This document shows positions 32,395 to 41,468 of a stretch of 49,293 nucleotides of DNA, piece after piece (position 1 is the stretch's first letter; each line of letters opens with the position of its first letter). The notes under the pieces are model-generated. The model made no database searches. It had not been told where the DNA came from and saw only the letters and a list, made by a program, of their open reading frames with translations. This DNA is from Plectonema cf. radiosum LEGE 06105. GTDB lineage: Bacteria > Cyanobacteriota > Cyanobacteriia > Cyanobacteriales > Nostocaceae. The position numbers were made by a program, and so were the translations under genes. The DNA lies in NCBI RefSeq assembly GCF_015207665.1, contig NZ_JADEWL010000041.1, positions 1-49,293 of the forward strand, read 5' to 3'.

Positions 32395-33894
32395 TTACAG
32401 GTCTGTAATCAACCTTGCTTTTCTAAGAAAGAATTGCAGTACAGTTTCTTCATGAGTAATAATATCAGCTCTACCATCCATACCCAATTGAATTTGACAT
32501 TTCTTTTGAGTGCGACCTAAAGCAAGCTTTTCTGGCTCAATCGTCACCTCGTAGAAAGCACCAGGCGCAGTTATTGAAGTAGCATTTGTTTCATTAGAGG
32601 CATCATTCCGAGTAGAAACAGTTGTATCTGGAGCAATAGTTTTGACTTTACCGTTGAGAGTACCGTAATCTGGATAAGGACAAGCTCCAACGCGCATTTG
32701 CACCTTTTGACCGACTTTTATCTTATCTTTACTTTCCGAACTTACCGCTGCTTTAATTACCTTGGGAGCTTTCTCAGGCACAATAATAACAACTTCCTCA
32801 CCAGCACGTACAGTTTGACCGGGATTTCTCAAATTTAGTTTGGAAATAATACCGTCATCTGTAGCGGTAATAGTAGTTTGATTCAGGTCAAATTCTATCT
32901 GTTTGAGTTCGCTTTCCTCGCGCTCTAATTGTTTTTCAATTTCAATTCTTTGTTGGATGAGTGCAAGACGTTCTTTTTCTACATTTGCTTTGTTGGCTTC
33001 CCCCGCTGCTTTTTCTTGAGCAATGCGTTCGCTTGCAATTGCTACCTCTGTATCAGTTGGGTTAAGAGCTGCTTTAGCGCCATCTCGTCGAGCAATAGCT
33101 GCTCCAACTGCTTGCTTTAACCGCTCAATTGTTTGTTTTTGCGCCTTAACTACTGCTTCTTGCGCTTGCACAGCTTGTTCTTGTTGATTCACAGCTAGCT
33201 GTGCTTCTTCCATTTGATTTTTAGAAAGCGCTCCTTTTTTGGCGACACCTTCATAACGATTGCTTTTTGTTCTGGCTGCTCCCAAGGAAGCGACCGTAGC
33301 ATTAAAATTTGCTAGTTCTGATTGTAACTGTGCTTGTCCTACGTGCAATTCTTCTTGTGCTATTTTAACGTTGGCATTTGCTTCTTGTAGTTCGGTGACG
33401 GTAGTAATTTTTTTGTCTTGATAAGCGCGCTCTCGACCGCTTAATTCAGCTTTGGCTGAGGCGATAGTACGGTTAATGCGGTCGGTTTCTGCTCTAATCT
33501 GAGTATTGAGGGCATTAATTTGGGCGTTGATTTGCATTCCTTGCAACTTGGCTTGCCCGATGTTGCTTTGCATCTGGCTTTTTTTAGTTTGTAGACGGGA
33601 ATCGTCGATAGTGGCAATTCTATCTCCTTTTTTTACCGCTTGATTTTCTTTAACGTAAATCTGCGTTACTTGTCCTTCTGTGGCGGCTTGGACAATTCGT
33701 AATTCACCCGCCGGACGAACAACAGCCTGTCCTTGGACAGTCACCTTATATTTAACAACAGCAGCCACGGGAACAGCTAGTCCCAAGACAAAAAGAATAA
33801 ACATTCCGCCAAAAGTCGTCCAAGGACTAATTGGTGGGAGAAATTCGTTTTCTTTCGCCTCCGGGAGGAATTTTGGGTTAGAGTTACTAAGCAT
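32395..33894 (-). CDS. HlyD-family membrane fusion protein of the C39 exporter
   Basis: 499 aa from the ATG at 33894; a longer frame to 33993 starts in implausible sequence. It has one N-terminal membrane helix (FGGMFILFVLGLAVPVAAVV), a beta-barrel/lipoyl half (VRPAGELRIVQAATEGQVTQ), long alpha-helical hairpins (about 85-340, heptads of Gln/Ala/Lys) and a second lipoyl/beta half (DGIISKLNLRNPGQTVRAGE). Such periplasmic adaptors link an inner-membrane ABC exporter to an outer-membrane TolC channel in type 1 secretion. It lies 200 bp downstream of the C39 transporter on the same strand. No TolC gene is on the plasmid, so a host channel is needed. Confidence 0.9.
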   Translation of the reverse strand: MLSNSNPKFLPEAKENEFLPPISPWTTFGGMFILFVLGLAVPVAAVVKYKVTVQGQAVVRPAGELRIVQAATEGQVTQIYVKENQAVKKGDRIATIDDSRLQTKKSQMQSNIGQAKLQGMQINAQINALNTQIRAETDRINRTIASAKAELSGRERAYQDKKITTVTELQEANANVKIAQEELHVGQAQLQSELANFNATVASLGAARTKSNRYEGVAKKGALSKNQMEEAQLAVNQQEQAVQAQEAVVKAQKQTIERLKQAVGAAIARRDGAKAALNPTDTEVAIASERIAQEKAAGEANKANVEKERLALIQQRIEIEKQLEREESELKQIEFDLNQTTITATDDGIISKLNLRNPGQTVRAGEEVVIIVPEKAPKVIKAAVSSESKDKIKVGQKVQMRVGACPYPDYGTLNGKVKTIAPDTTVSTRNDASNETNATSITAPGAFYEVTIEPEKLALGRTQKKCQIQLGMDGRADIITHEETVLQFFLRKARLITDL

Positions 33895-34093
33895 ATGTTG
33901 ATGGGGAGAGGGGGAGACAAGGGGACAAGGGTATGGAGAGACATTGTTAAAGTAAGTAGCGAGTAACGAGTAGCGAATAGGAAGTTTACCCAAAACTGTA
34001 TGACAATAAGAAGAATTTGCTATTTAATTATTACCCTCTACTCATCACTCCTAACTCCTAATTCCAATGCCCAATTCCCTTTCGGACTAATTA

Positions 34094-36280
34094 CTAATAA
34101 CTAGCATAAGAATTGAAACCGTTCTGAGGTGGGAGAAAATCGTCTAAGAAATCTAAATGCTCGCCTTTGATTTGACGCAATTCTTCCGGTTTTCCTTGAA
34201 TTTTTAAACGTCCATTTTCAAGCAGCACAATCCAATCAGCCCGTTGAATAACTTTAGGACGGTGGCTAATCATAATTGTGGTTTTATCTTGACGATAGTA
34301 AAGTAGTTTATCTAATACTTGGGCTTCACTTACCGGATCGAGAGCGCCTGTAGATTCATCTAAAATTAGTATGGGTGGCTCGGTCACAATCGCTCTGGCT
34401 ATGGCTAATCTTTGTTTTTGACCGCCGGAGAGGTTAGCACCAAATTCACCTAAAATAGTTTGATATTTATCTGGTAGTTTGCTGATAAATTCATCTGCAC
34501 CAGCAATTTGACAAGCTTTAACTATATCTTCAAAACTAATATTGGGATAACTAAAGTGGAAGTTTTCAATAATTGAACGACTCCAGAAGTGGGGTTCTTG
34601 GGGAACTAACACTACCTGTTGTCGCAAACATTCTAAAGATAAATCTTGTTGGTTGTATACACCATAGCGGATATTACCAGATTGAACTTTGTATAAACCA
34701 GCCATTAGTTTAGCAAGAGTGCTTTTACCGCAGCCAGATTTACCTATTAAAGCAGTAACTTTACTACCTGGAATATTTACGGAAAAATCTGCTAATAAAT
34801 CAACTCTACCGGCGTGGTGGAAATTAATGTTAGTACAAATAATATCTTTATGACGAGAAATTTCTGCCCAAGGCTTTTTAAAATCATTTTCATCTTCTGG
34901 GGTGGTATCAATAACTTCATTCAAACGTTGGATAACAACTTTAGCAATTACAAACTCATCAATTAACCCAATAGCAGTACTCAGGAATCCGAGAAAGTTA
35001 CCACTCATGCCATAAAAAGCCAGCAGTTGTCCAATAGATAAAGTATTACCAATTACTAGAAAACTACCTAACCACAGCACGCCAATACTAGTTAAACTTG
35101 AAAAAATACCAGTAATTGTACTGCTATAAAGCTCCAGCTTCATAGTTTTCCATCCTACGTTGGCAATCCGACCGTAATTCGCTTGATATTCTTGCCATGC
35201 TTGGGGTGTGGCTTGAGTAGTTTTTAATACTTGAACGCCGCGAAAAGTCTCTACAAGAAAACCTTGATTCTCCGTACCTAAAACAATTTGTTTGCGGCTT
35301 TGCTGATGCATTGCTGGGAGGAAAAGCAGGTTAATAACTGCAACCAAGATAAAAGCAACAATAGAAGCTAATGTAAGTTGCCAGCTGTAAAACAGCATGA
35401 AGCTCAAGGAAACTATGGCGATAAAAAATTGACTGGGTAAACCAAGAACTATCTGGGAAACTAGTCGGTTAACTGCACCAATATCAGCAATCCGGCTGAC
35501 TACTTCCCCACTGCGACGACCTTCAAAATATGATAGGGGTAAGTGCAACAGTTTGCGCCCATATTCAAAGATTAACCCTAATTGCAAGCGCTGACCAAAG
35601 TGACCAATTAAGTGAGCCTGTACTAAGCCAATGACGCTTTGAATTAAGTTTAATGTAATTACCCCAATTGCTACGGTGGTTAACAATTGAGTATCTCCCC
35701 GCACCAGTACATCATCGGTGAGGAGTTGCATCATAAATGGAGATGTTAAGGAAAGTAATCCCACTGCAAAGTTAATTGCGATCGCTTGAGCAAGAATAAA
35801 CCGATAGGGCAAAACCCTGACCAGAAAGCGTCTTATACCTTCTACTTTATCTTCTGGTTGCTCGTGAAAGCGGATGTCGTCTGGCACCAAGAGCAACATA
35901 ACACCGTTAAGCCAACTACCAATTAACTCCTCTTCGCTGAGATAGCGGATACCTACACCAGGGTCGGAAATTACATATTTTTTACGTTTTTTTGCGTATA
36001 AAACTACCCAGTGGTTGCCTTTCCAATGAATAATCGCTGGTAAAGGAGCGTTGTGCAATTTCTTCAAAAACTCACTGCTAGCTCTGACACAATGAGCATT
36101 GAATCCTAGAACTTCTGCACCCCGGCTCAAACCCAACAAAGAGGTTCCCCGCGAACCTGTTCCTACTGCTTCCCGCACCCGATGTATGGCAAAGTTGCGT
36201 CCGTGATGTTTAGCAACAGTCGCAATACAAGCTGCACCACAATCTTCTTCACTGTGTTGTCGAACAACTTGGTATTTCAT
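34094..36280 (-). CDS. Peptidase-C39 ABC exporter (PCAT / bacteriocin type)
   Basis: 728 aa. The N-terminal C39 peptidase (about 1-125) has Q8, C14 (DCGAAC), H90 (GNHWVVLY) and D106 (ISDPGVG), a complete catalytic set. Membrane helices span about 160-440. The nucleotide-binding domain carries Walker A GKSGCGKS (513-520), the signature LSGGQ (617-621), Walker B ILILDE (637-642) and the switch His in MISHRP. Enzymes of this type cut leader peptides after a double glycine and export the product. Two candidate substrates lie upstream on the same strand: the proteins at 38327-38710 and 40527-40880. The HlyD partner follows. Confidence 0.95.
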   Translation of the reverse strand: MKYQVVRQHSEEDCGAACIATVAKHHGRNFAIHRVREAVGTGSRGTSLLGLSRGAEVLGFNAHCVRASSEFLKKLHNAPLPAIIHWKGNHWVVLYAKKRKKYVISDPGVGIRYLSEEELIGSWLNGVMLLLVPDDIRFHEQPEDKVEGIRRFLVRVLPYRFILAQAIAINFAVGLLSLTSPFMMQLLTDDVLVRGDTQLLTTVAIGVITLNLIQSVIGLVQAHLIGHFGQRLQLGLIFEYGRKLLHLPLSYFEGRRSGEVVSRIADIGAVNRLVSQIVLGLPSQFFIAIVSLSFMLFYSWQLTLASIVAFILVAVINLLFLPAMHQQSRKQIVLGTENQGFLVETFRGVQVLKTTQATPQAWQEYQANYGRIANVGWKTMKLELYSSTITGIFSSLTSIGVLWLGSFLVIGNTLSIGQLLAFYGMSGNFLGFLSTAIGLIDEFVIAKVVIQRLNEVIDTTPEDENDFKKPWAEISRHKDIICTNINFHHAGRVDLLADFSVNIPGSKVTALIGKSGCGKSTLAKLMAGLYKVQSGNIRYGVYNQQDLSLECLRQQVVLVPQEPHFWSRSIIENFHFSYPNISFEDIVKACQIAGADEFISKLPDKYQTILGEFGANLSGGQKQRLAIARAIVTEPPILILDESTGALDPVSEAQVLDKLLYYRQDKTTIMISHRPKVIQRADWIVLLENGRLKIQGKPEELRQIKGEHLDFLDDFLPPQNGFNSYASY

Positions 36281-36424
36281 ATATTTTTAACAGCGTTCTG
36301 ATGCTCCCCTGATATCATTCAACTTCGGATTAAACTAGAAATAATCTAATCTTGTGCTTGCTCCCGCATATACTCAGATGCAAGCAAGATAAATTAAGGA
36401 TTTTCTTGTCTGTAAAATCTTCAT

Positions 36425-37276
36425 TTACTTTCTTGCAGTGCATTGCCCAACGATATCAGCATTTTGTTGCCTTTTGCGCTTGAGTACTGAACAGCCACCT
36501 ATTACACCAAATGCCAATAAACTCAAAAATGAACTTGGTTCGGGGACGGATTTAACATAGCGGACATCATCAATACCCACAGTGTAATTTGATATAGCAA
36601 AAAAGCCTCCAACTAATTCAACGTTTGTATAACGTTGCTGCACTGTAACAGAAGAAATAGGCTTGTCAGGGTTTGTGAATCCGAAGAATTGAGCGCTTGA
36701 TAAAGCAAATGGCGAGACTCCCACAAGCGGAATACTTTGACTGGTTCCATCGTTGAATAGAAAGCTGGCTTGAATTCCTGGAGTTTGATCCAATGCTGTA
36801 ATATTCGCTCCGAATGCTTGGATCGGGTTAGCGAAGGAAAAGTTAGCAGTAGCTACCGTCTCGGCATTAAGAGGGACGAATTCTGTTTCAAATCTTAAGA
36901 AGTTAGCTCCCCCTTCTGTTGTATTGAAGCCCAAATCGGGTATTGTTGTGTCGTTTGTAATCCCTTCATTGAAGTTACTAACATTTGAAAGTGTTAGTGT
37001 AACATCTGGTGCTACTTCGAGGGTACTAAAATCTCCCAGCGGCAAATTCTCAAAATTGATTAAATTAATTCCACCTAATGTAGATGCAGCATTGTCAAAT
37101 TGAGCAGCAGCATTTGAATTCGGCAGAGGGCTACCTAGTCCATCATTAGAATCCCGGTCTTGGAACAAAGTTATAGCGAGAGCAGCACTACCAGCTATTT
37201 CCATAGCAATAAATACTGCTGAGGCGATCAGCATCGATAACATTTTAATAACAGTTGAATTAGTCATGAAACTCAT
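36425..37276 (-). CDS. PEP-CTERM exported protein with extra C-terminal tail
   Basis: 283 aa; the start could be the Met at residue 4. A signal peptide (about 1-34) is followed by a beta-sandwich-like exported domain (PIQAFGANITALDQTPG and similar strands) and a PEP-CTERM signal: VPEPSS (244-249), hydrophobic helix (250-264), basic KRKRQ (266-270). Thirteen more residues (QNADIVGQCTARK) follow, where the signal normally ends. The exosortase must come from the host chromosome. The gene is 145 bp upstream of the C39 exporter on the same strand and could share its transcript. It may be a surface or sheath protein. Confidence 0.8.
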   Translation of the reverse strand: MSFMTNSTVIKMLSMLIASAVFIAMEIAGSAALAITLFQDRDSNDGLGSPLPNSNAAAQFDNAASTLGGINLINFENLPLGDFSTLEVAPDVTLTLSNVSNFNEGITNDTTIPDLGFNTTEGGANFLRFETEFVPLNAETVATANFSFANPIQAFGANITALDQTPGIQASFLFNDGTSQSIPLVGVSPFALSSAQFFGFTNPDKPISSVTVQQRYTNVELVGGFFAISNYTVGIDDVRYVKSVPEPSSFLSLLAFGVIGGCSVLKRKRQQNADIVGQCTARK

Positions 37277-37473
37277 GAATAGATCGTTGTTGATCGCATA
37301 TGCAATAATTTCCTCCTAGATATTTTTCTCTTATTTCTTATCTCTGGAGAGGATTTTATTGCTTTTACGACTCCTTTTTGACTGGTAAGCGTATAACTAG
37401 CAACTTAAATTATTAGTCCGTCGGGGAATTTGATTACCCGTCTAGTAGCATAAGTCCATTTTAAATTAGACAG

Positions 37474-37559
37474 GACTTACGCAACAATACGTAATTTCGT
37501 CATTGCGACCGTAGGGAAGCAATCGCAAAGCCTTACTTTTCATAACGAGTGCGTAAGTC
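37474..37559. mobile_element. MITE-like 86-bp element
   Basis: GACTTACGCA (37474-37483) and TGCGTAAGTC (37550-37559) are perfect terminal inverted repeats. The interior has CATTGCGAC...AAGCAATCGCAA, a motif of small dispersed repeats in cyanobacteria. No clear target duplication was seen. It lies between two genes of the export island. Confidence 0.55.
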
Positions 37560-37568
37560 ATATTAGAG

Positions 37569-38081
37569 TTAACGCATTGCATCGTATATGTTTGTTAGTT
37601 CACCACTGCGAACCCTCTCGGCTCGTTCTTGGAGTTTTTTCGCTTCGTCTTCATTGCCGCGACTTCTAAAAAAGATGACATTATCTTCCAAGTAACTTGC
37701 TAGCTTTCCTCGGTTTTCTGCAAAATTAATCTTATCTACGTTTTGAAGACCGTTTTCGGCTGCTTGAATTAATTCCTGTTTCTTGCTTTCGGGTATGTCC
37801 TCCATCTTCGCTACTCTTGACTTTGCTAACGTAAACGCTCGCACCGCTTCTTCCCTTTTTAGAGCACGGTATCCATTAGCTATTAACTGATAATAACTTG
37901 CGTTTTTCTCGTTCATTTCCGGCATCTTTTCCGTCTCTATTAGTCCCTCTTCTTCAGAACTTGATTGAGGCTGCTGTGCAATCACAACATTTGACGCAGA
38001 AGTTGTTCTCTGCGCCCAAAGAGGTAAGAAAGTTACCAATGCTGAAAAACTAACGATTCCTATTGATAATAAATTTTTCAT
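37569..38081 (-). CDS. Small secreted helical protein
   Basis: 170 aa. A signal peptide (1-23, LLSIGIVSFSALVTFLPLWA) precedes a Ser/Glu-rich linker and a helical domain (about 60-170) with a TPR-like look (YYQLIANGYRALKREEAVRA, then RSRGNEDEAKKLQERAERVR). No catalytic motif. It lies between the first double-glycine protein gene and the PEP-CTERM gene on the same strand, so it may be a periplasmic helper of the export island. Not a known family. Confidence 0.7.
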   Translation of the reverse strand: MKNLLSIGIVSFSALVTFLPLWAQRTTSASNVVIAQQPQSSSEEEGLIETEKMPEMNEKNASYYQLIANGYRALKREEAVRAFTLAKSRVAKMEDIPESKKQELIQAAENGLQNVDKINFAENRGKLASYLEDNVIFFRSRGNEDEAKKLQERAERVRSGELTNIYDAMR

Positions 38082-38139
38082 TTACAATTTCCAAAAAAAC
38101 TATACCAAACTCCAGTGTGGAATTTTAAAGATTATACCC

Positions 38140-38165
38140 AACCTTCTTGTTAGATAAAGAAGGTT
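38140..38165 (-). terminator. Hairpin between the precursor gene and downstream genes
   Basis: AACCTTCTT (38140-38148) and AAGAAGGTT (38157-38165) form a perfect 9-bp stem with an 8-nt loop. On the minus strand it follows the double-glycine protein gene and precedes TATAAT. There is no clear U-run, so it may act as attenuator or RNA stabiliser rather than a full terminator. Confidence 0.45.
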
Positions 38166-38326
38166 AGGATAAGGAAGGCTCAAGAATCATAAACACAACT
38201 TGCTAATTATTAATCCTCAATGGTATTGCACTAAAGCAATATTTCATTTTAATGTATTTATAAACACAAATATTTAAGGCTTTGTATTTATAAAGAGGAA
38301 TTTTTTATAATTAGCAACTTGAGTGA
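38166..38326. other. Intergenic, AT-rich
   Basis: Contains a direct repeat TGTATTTATAAA (about 38251 and 38285). No ORF. Confidence 0.3.
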
Positions 38327-38710
38327 TTAAGGAATTGACCCCCGTAGTCCTTCGTACTCAACCTGATCAAATCCGTCAAAAAACAATGCTTGTGCTCTAA
38401 GTCTTCGTCCTGTTGTTCCTGGAGGATTTGGCGCAAAGTATTTGCCATTAGATTGTACCGTCATTTCGCCAAGCCTGAATCTCCCAGAACTGCCGTCTGA
38501 AAATACTGTTACAGGACTGCGATTTGTAGCCGTACTGGTTCTTACTTCTTGGACGAATCCAGGTGCCGTATTCCCACCGAATGGATTGTTATAAGGGACG
38601 AGTGTAGCCCGTGCACCTCTTCTACCACCCACAACTTGAGTGAGAGCGTCTTTTTCATTCGATAAATCGACAACACCGAGTTTTTCTAATTCTAAAGTAG
38701 GCATTTGCAT
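38327..38710 (-). CDS. Double-glycine-leader exported protein or peptide precursor
   Basis: 127 aa; Met3 is an alternative start. The first 29 residues form a typical double-glycine leader: MPTLELEKLGVVDLSNEKDA followed by LTQVVGG. C39 peptidases cut after such GG (G28-G29). The remaining 98 residues are Gly/Arg/Ser/Asn-rich with no Cys, so disulphide or lanthionine rings are not expected. It is larger than most bacteriocins and resembles a small beta-rich secreted protein. It lies on the same strand as the C39 exporter and HlyD genes, directly downstream of an AraC regulator. Substrate assignment is by leader and position. Confidence 0.75.
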   Translation of the reverse strand: MQMPTLELEKLGVVDLSNEKDALTQVVGGRRGARATLVPYNNPFGGNTAPGFVQEVRTSTATNRSPVTVFSDGSSGRFRLGEMTVQSNGKYFAPNPPGTTGRRLRAQALFFDGFDQVEYEGLRGSIP

Positions 38711-38890
38711 TTTCCCTGGTTTCTACAAAACAACAGTTAAAGCAGTGGATACAATCCACATTCCTCGCTTCACAAAGCGTTGTAAAAGAAGTTTCCAACG
38801 CTCTGAAAATAGCTTAGTCCTTCTCCCCTTCTTTGTCTTTGCACAAAAACGCGAAAACTATCAAATTCTCACTCAATTTCACTTGCCAAG

Positions 38891-39790
38891 CTACAACATC
38901 TGTCTGTAAGTATAGGGAGTTGTTGACATATGCTGACGAAAAACTTTTGTCAAATGACTATGGCTATTGAAACCAGTATGCTGGGCAATCTCTTCAATAG
39001 TTAAATTCGTATTAGCTAACAATCTTCTTGCTTCTGATAATCGGTACTTAATCAGGTATTGGTGGGGAGTTAATCCAGTTGACTGCTTAAATTGGCTTCC
39101 AAAGTAAGAAGGACTCATATGTACTAATTCAGCTAACTCAGCCAAGCCGAAATCTTGCTCTAGATGACAAGTAATGTAGTCCATTACTTGCTTCAATTTT
39201 CGCTTTGGCAGTCCATCTGTATACTTTTTAATAGGCTGCTTTCTTGTAGAGTAGTGTTGTAACATATGAACTGCAAGTAAGTGTGCGGCACGGTCAGCAT
39301 AAAGCCGACTAACAGATTCATTATTATTAGTTTCAAGTTCTGACTTTAGCTGTAACCCAATTTGATGTATCAGTGAATCTGGTTGTGCAAAATGCGGGAT
39401 AATTTCGATATTACTTGAAGGATTAAATTCAGAAGCAGTACGAGCAATTAATGCAGGTTCAATAATTATAAGAATAAATTCAATATTTTCGTGCCATGAT
39501 GCTTTGTGAAGTACATTAGCAGGGCTTATAACAATATCGCCTTTTTTTACATATTCAGTTTGAAAACGTCCGTCAAGTTGGCGTTCAAAAACTCTGGTAT
39601 AACTATTATTAAAAATAACAATTATATTTTGTATTGGTTTGCATTCAGGAACTTCATGAGCAGAATGTTGATGATACTCAAGATTAATATTATTCCATCC
39701 TGCTCCCCAACTTGAAATAATTGGCGTGTCAGAAAAAATTCGTAAACTAGAATTTTTCTGACTGTAATCCAAAATTAAATCTTTTTCCAT
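38891..39790 (-). CDS. AraC-family transcription regulator
   Basis: 299 aa. The N-terminal half (about 20-160) looks like a cupin-type sensing domain (KKGDIVISPANVLHKASWHE). The C-terminal AraC/XylS domain (about 195-299) has both helix-turn-helix units (FGLAELAELVHMSPSYFGSQ, then LTIEEIAQHTGFNSHSHLTK). It lies 180 bp upstream of the double-glycine precursor gene on the same strand and is the obvious candidate activator of the export island. The effector is unknown. Unlike the protein at 6165 it has no receiver domain. Confidence 0.9.
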   Translation of the reverse strand: MEKDLILDYSQKNSSLRIFSDTPIISSWGAGWNNINLEYHQHSAHEVPECKPIQNIIVIFNNSYTRVFERQLDGRFQTEYVKKGDIVISPANVLHKASWHENIEFILIIIEPALIARTASEFNPSSNIEIIPHFAQPDSLIHQIGLQLKSELETNNNESVSRLYADRAAHLLAVHMLQHYSTRKQPIKKYTDGLPKRKLKQVMDYITCHLEQDFGLAELAELVHMSPSYFGSQFKQSTGLTPHQYLIKYRLSEARRLLANTNLTIEEIAQHTGFNSHSHLTKVFRQHMSTTPYTYRQML

Positions 39791-40526
39791 TGGAAAACTT
39801 TTTGTTACTTCGCATTAGAAGAGATGCTGAAATTTTCAATCAAGTTAGTAATACATTTAAAAGATTTTGTTGTCACATATGATTCATTCCCTCATATCTT
39901 GCACATAACTGAATAAAACCTTAAAGGACAAATACAGACTGCAAAGGTGTAACAATAGATGCAAGGAGATAAGTAATTAATAGAACTAAAATAAATCGTA
40001 ATATCACATAGTTAGTAGATGTGGTATCACGTTTTACGTCATGCCACAGTGTGATCGCTTTCATCCTCAGTAGTAAAGTTTTCTGCTTTAGAGGCTCAAA
40101 ACATGAAAAATAGGGCGTAAAATATATTTCCGTTTATCCCTTTTCTGTCACTCTCCAGATTAAGGAAGTAAGAAACTAGCCAGATTACCCAGAGAATAAA
40201 ATGGTTGACATTATGGAGTGCATTAATTAATTGTTTCCCTTCTTTTTCTTGAGGTCATCCTTGAATATTTCTACTCATTTCGACCAACGAATCACAGCCG
40301 TGTCTTCAGACCGAAGAGAGGTCAAAACAATAAATTTGCAGTAAAGCAAAGATTGCTTTGACCTTCAAAACAATTAGGTAATATGGGCAAGGCAAGCCTC
40401 GCCCACTATTAATTTGAAAGTAGAGAAGGTTACTAAAGCTATGAAAAAAGCTTGAGCATTTTTATCATCCCTAATTACTAATCCCTAAAACTTAAGTATT
40501 AATTCATTAGTTCAATGTGCCAGAAC
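39791..40526. other. Intergenic 736 bp upstream of the AraC gene
   Basis: No ORF. It contains the hairpin GGGCAAGGC-AA-GCCTCGCCC (40385-40404), a probable terminator for the crystallin-like gene, which ends at 40527 on the minus strand. Confidence 0.45.
40385..40404 (-). terminator. Stem-loop after the crystallin-like gene
   Basis: GGGC-A-AGGC / GCCT-C-GCCC with a 2-nt centre, about 120 bp past the stop codon. No long T-run, so function is tentative. Confidence 0.4.
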
Positions 40527-40880
40527 TTAATTGCGCTTTATGGACGAGATGCTATTGTTATATATGCTACTGAGGTTGCCTGCACCAGTCAGGCGAAGAG
40601 ATCCGCCGCCCGAAGGACCATACCACTCGCTGCTAGTAAAATTCGTCCCAGAATACGCGTTCCATGAACCAGACAGAACATTATAGGATGAAGCACGATT
40701 GTTGAAAGACCCTAAAGTTGAATAACTGCCGTCTTGGCGGTAAAAAGACTCTCCAGTGTAACTGGTTCCGTCATATAGAATTATCTGTCCACCAGAACAG
40801 GCGGCAGCACTTTCATGCGAAATGTCTTGCACACCAATAACTTCCTGGAAAGATGGGGACTTTTTGTTGATATTAGACAT
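40527..40880 (-). CDS. Double-glycine-leader beta/gamma-crystallin-like exported protein
   Basis: 117 aa. A leader ending AAACSGG (G30-G31) precedes a domain with the beta/gamma-crystallin pattern: IILYDGTSYTGESFYRQDGS, then LGSFNNRASSYNVLSGSWNA and the second motif (FTSSEWYGPSGGGSLRLTGA). Such domains bind calcium and are usual in secreted stress or surface proteins. The GG leader suggests export through the C39/HlyD pair of this plasmid rather than the Sec route; no Sec signal peptide is present. AGAGGA lies 6 nt before the ATG. A single motif pair means it is one crystallin domain, the smallest functional unit. Confidence 0.75.
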   Translation of the reverse strand: MSNINKKSPSFQEVIGVQDISHESAAACSGGQIILYDGTSYTGESFYRQDGSYSTLGSFNNRASSYNVLSGSWNAYSGTNFTSSEWYGPSGGGSLRLTGAGNLSSIYNNSISSIKRN

Positions 40881-41468
40881 TGTTTTTCCTCTGAGTGATA
40901 AGGTCGTAATAACTTTTAGCGGTTATTTGAATCACCGCAATTTCAAAATATTAGTTAAACCCTTAGATAAACAATCCAATTTTTTTAGTTATCCTCTGTC
41001 TAAATTCTTTAGATTTTAATTAGGTGCTAGACTACTTTCACTAAATAAATAATTTTTATAATCATGAAAATAATTGCTTATATACTCCTATCAAATATAG
41101 GTATAAGGAATGCTATTTTAAAAGAATATCTTTAAAAGTAGGTTGCGTGTTAAATTCTAGAAAAGGTTGAATTTAGATTCATCTTGCTCAAAAAGAAAGC
41201 AATAAGTATCTAGAAATAGAAATGTTGTTTTGTTTTTGGTCAGATTTGATAAGCAATTGATTGTCTCTTTCTTGTAAGAGAATGTTTGTAAAATCAAAAA
41301 AAGCTTCAGTAATAATATCCTGTCAGTAGATAAAAAGGCGCTACTCGTTACTAGAAAATGTCTAAATCATACCCAACTGGTTTGACAGGTAAACAAAGCG
41401 AAGAAGAGAATTAGCGCTCGTCTAATACGGTTAGTTTGTATTTGGGTTGATGCTGGATACTTAATTTT
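40881..41468. other. Intergenic 588 bp, AT-rich
   Basis: No gene recognised. It is the promoter region of the crystallin-like gene on one side and the 3' flank of the XRE/AAA gene on the other. Confidence 0.45.
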
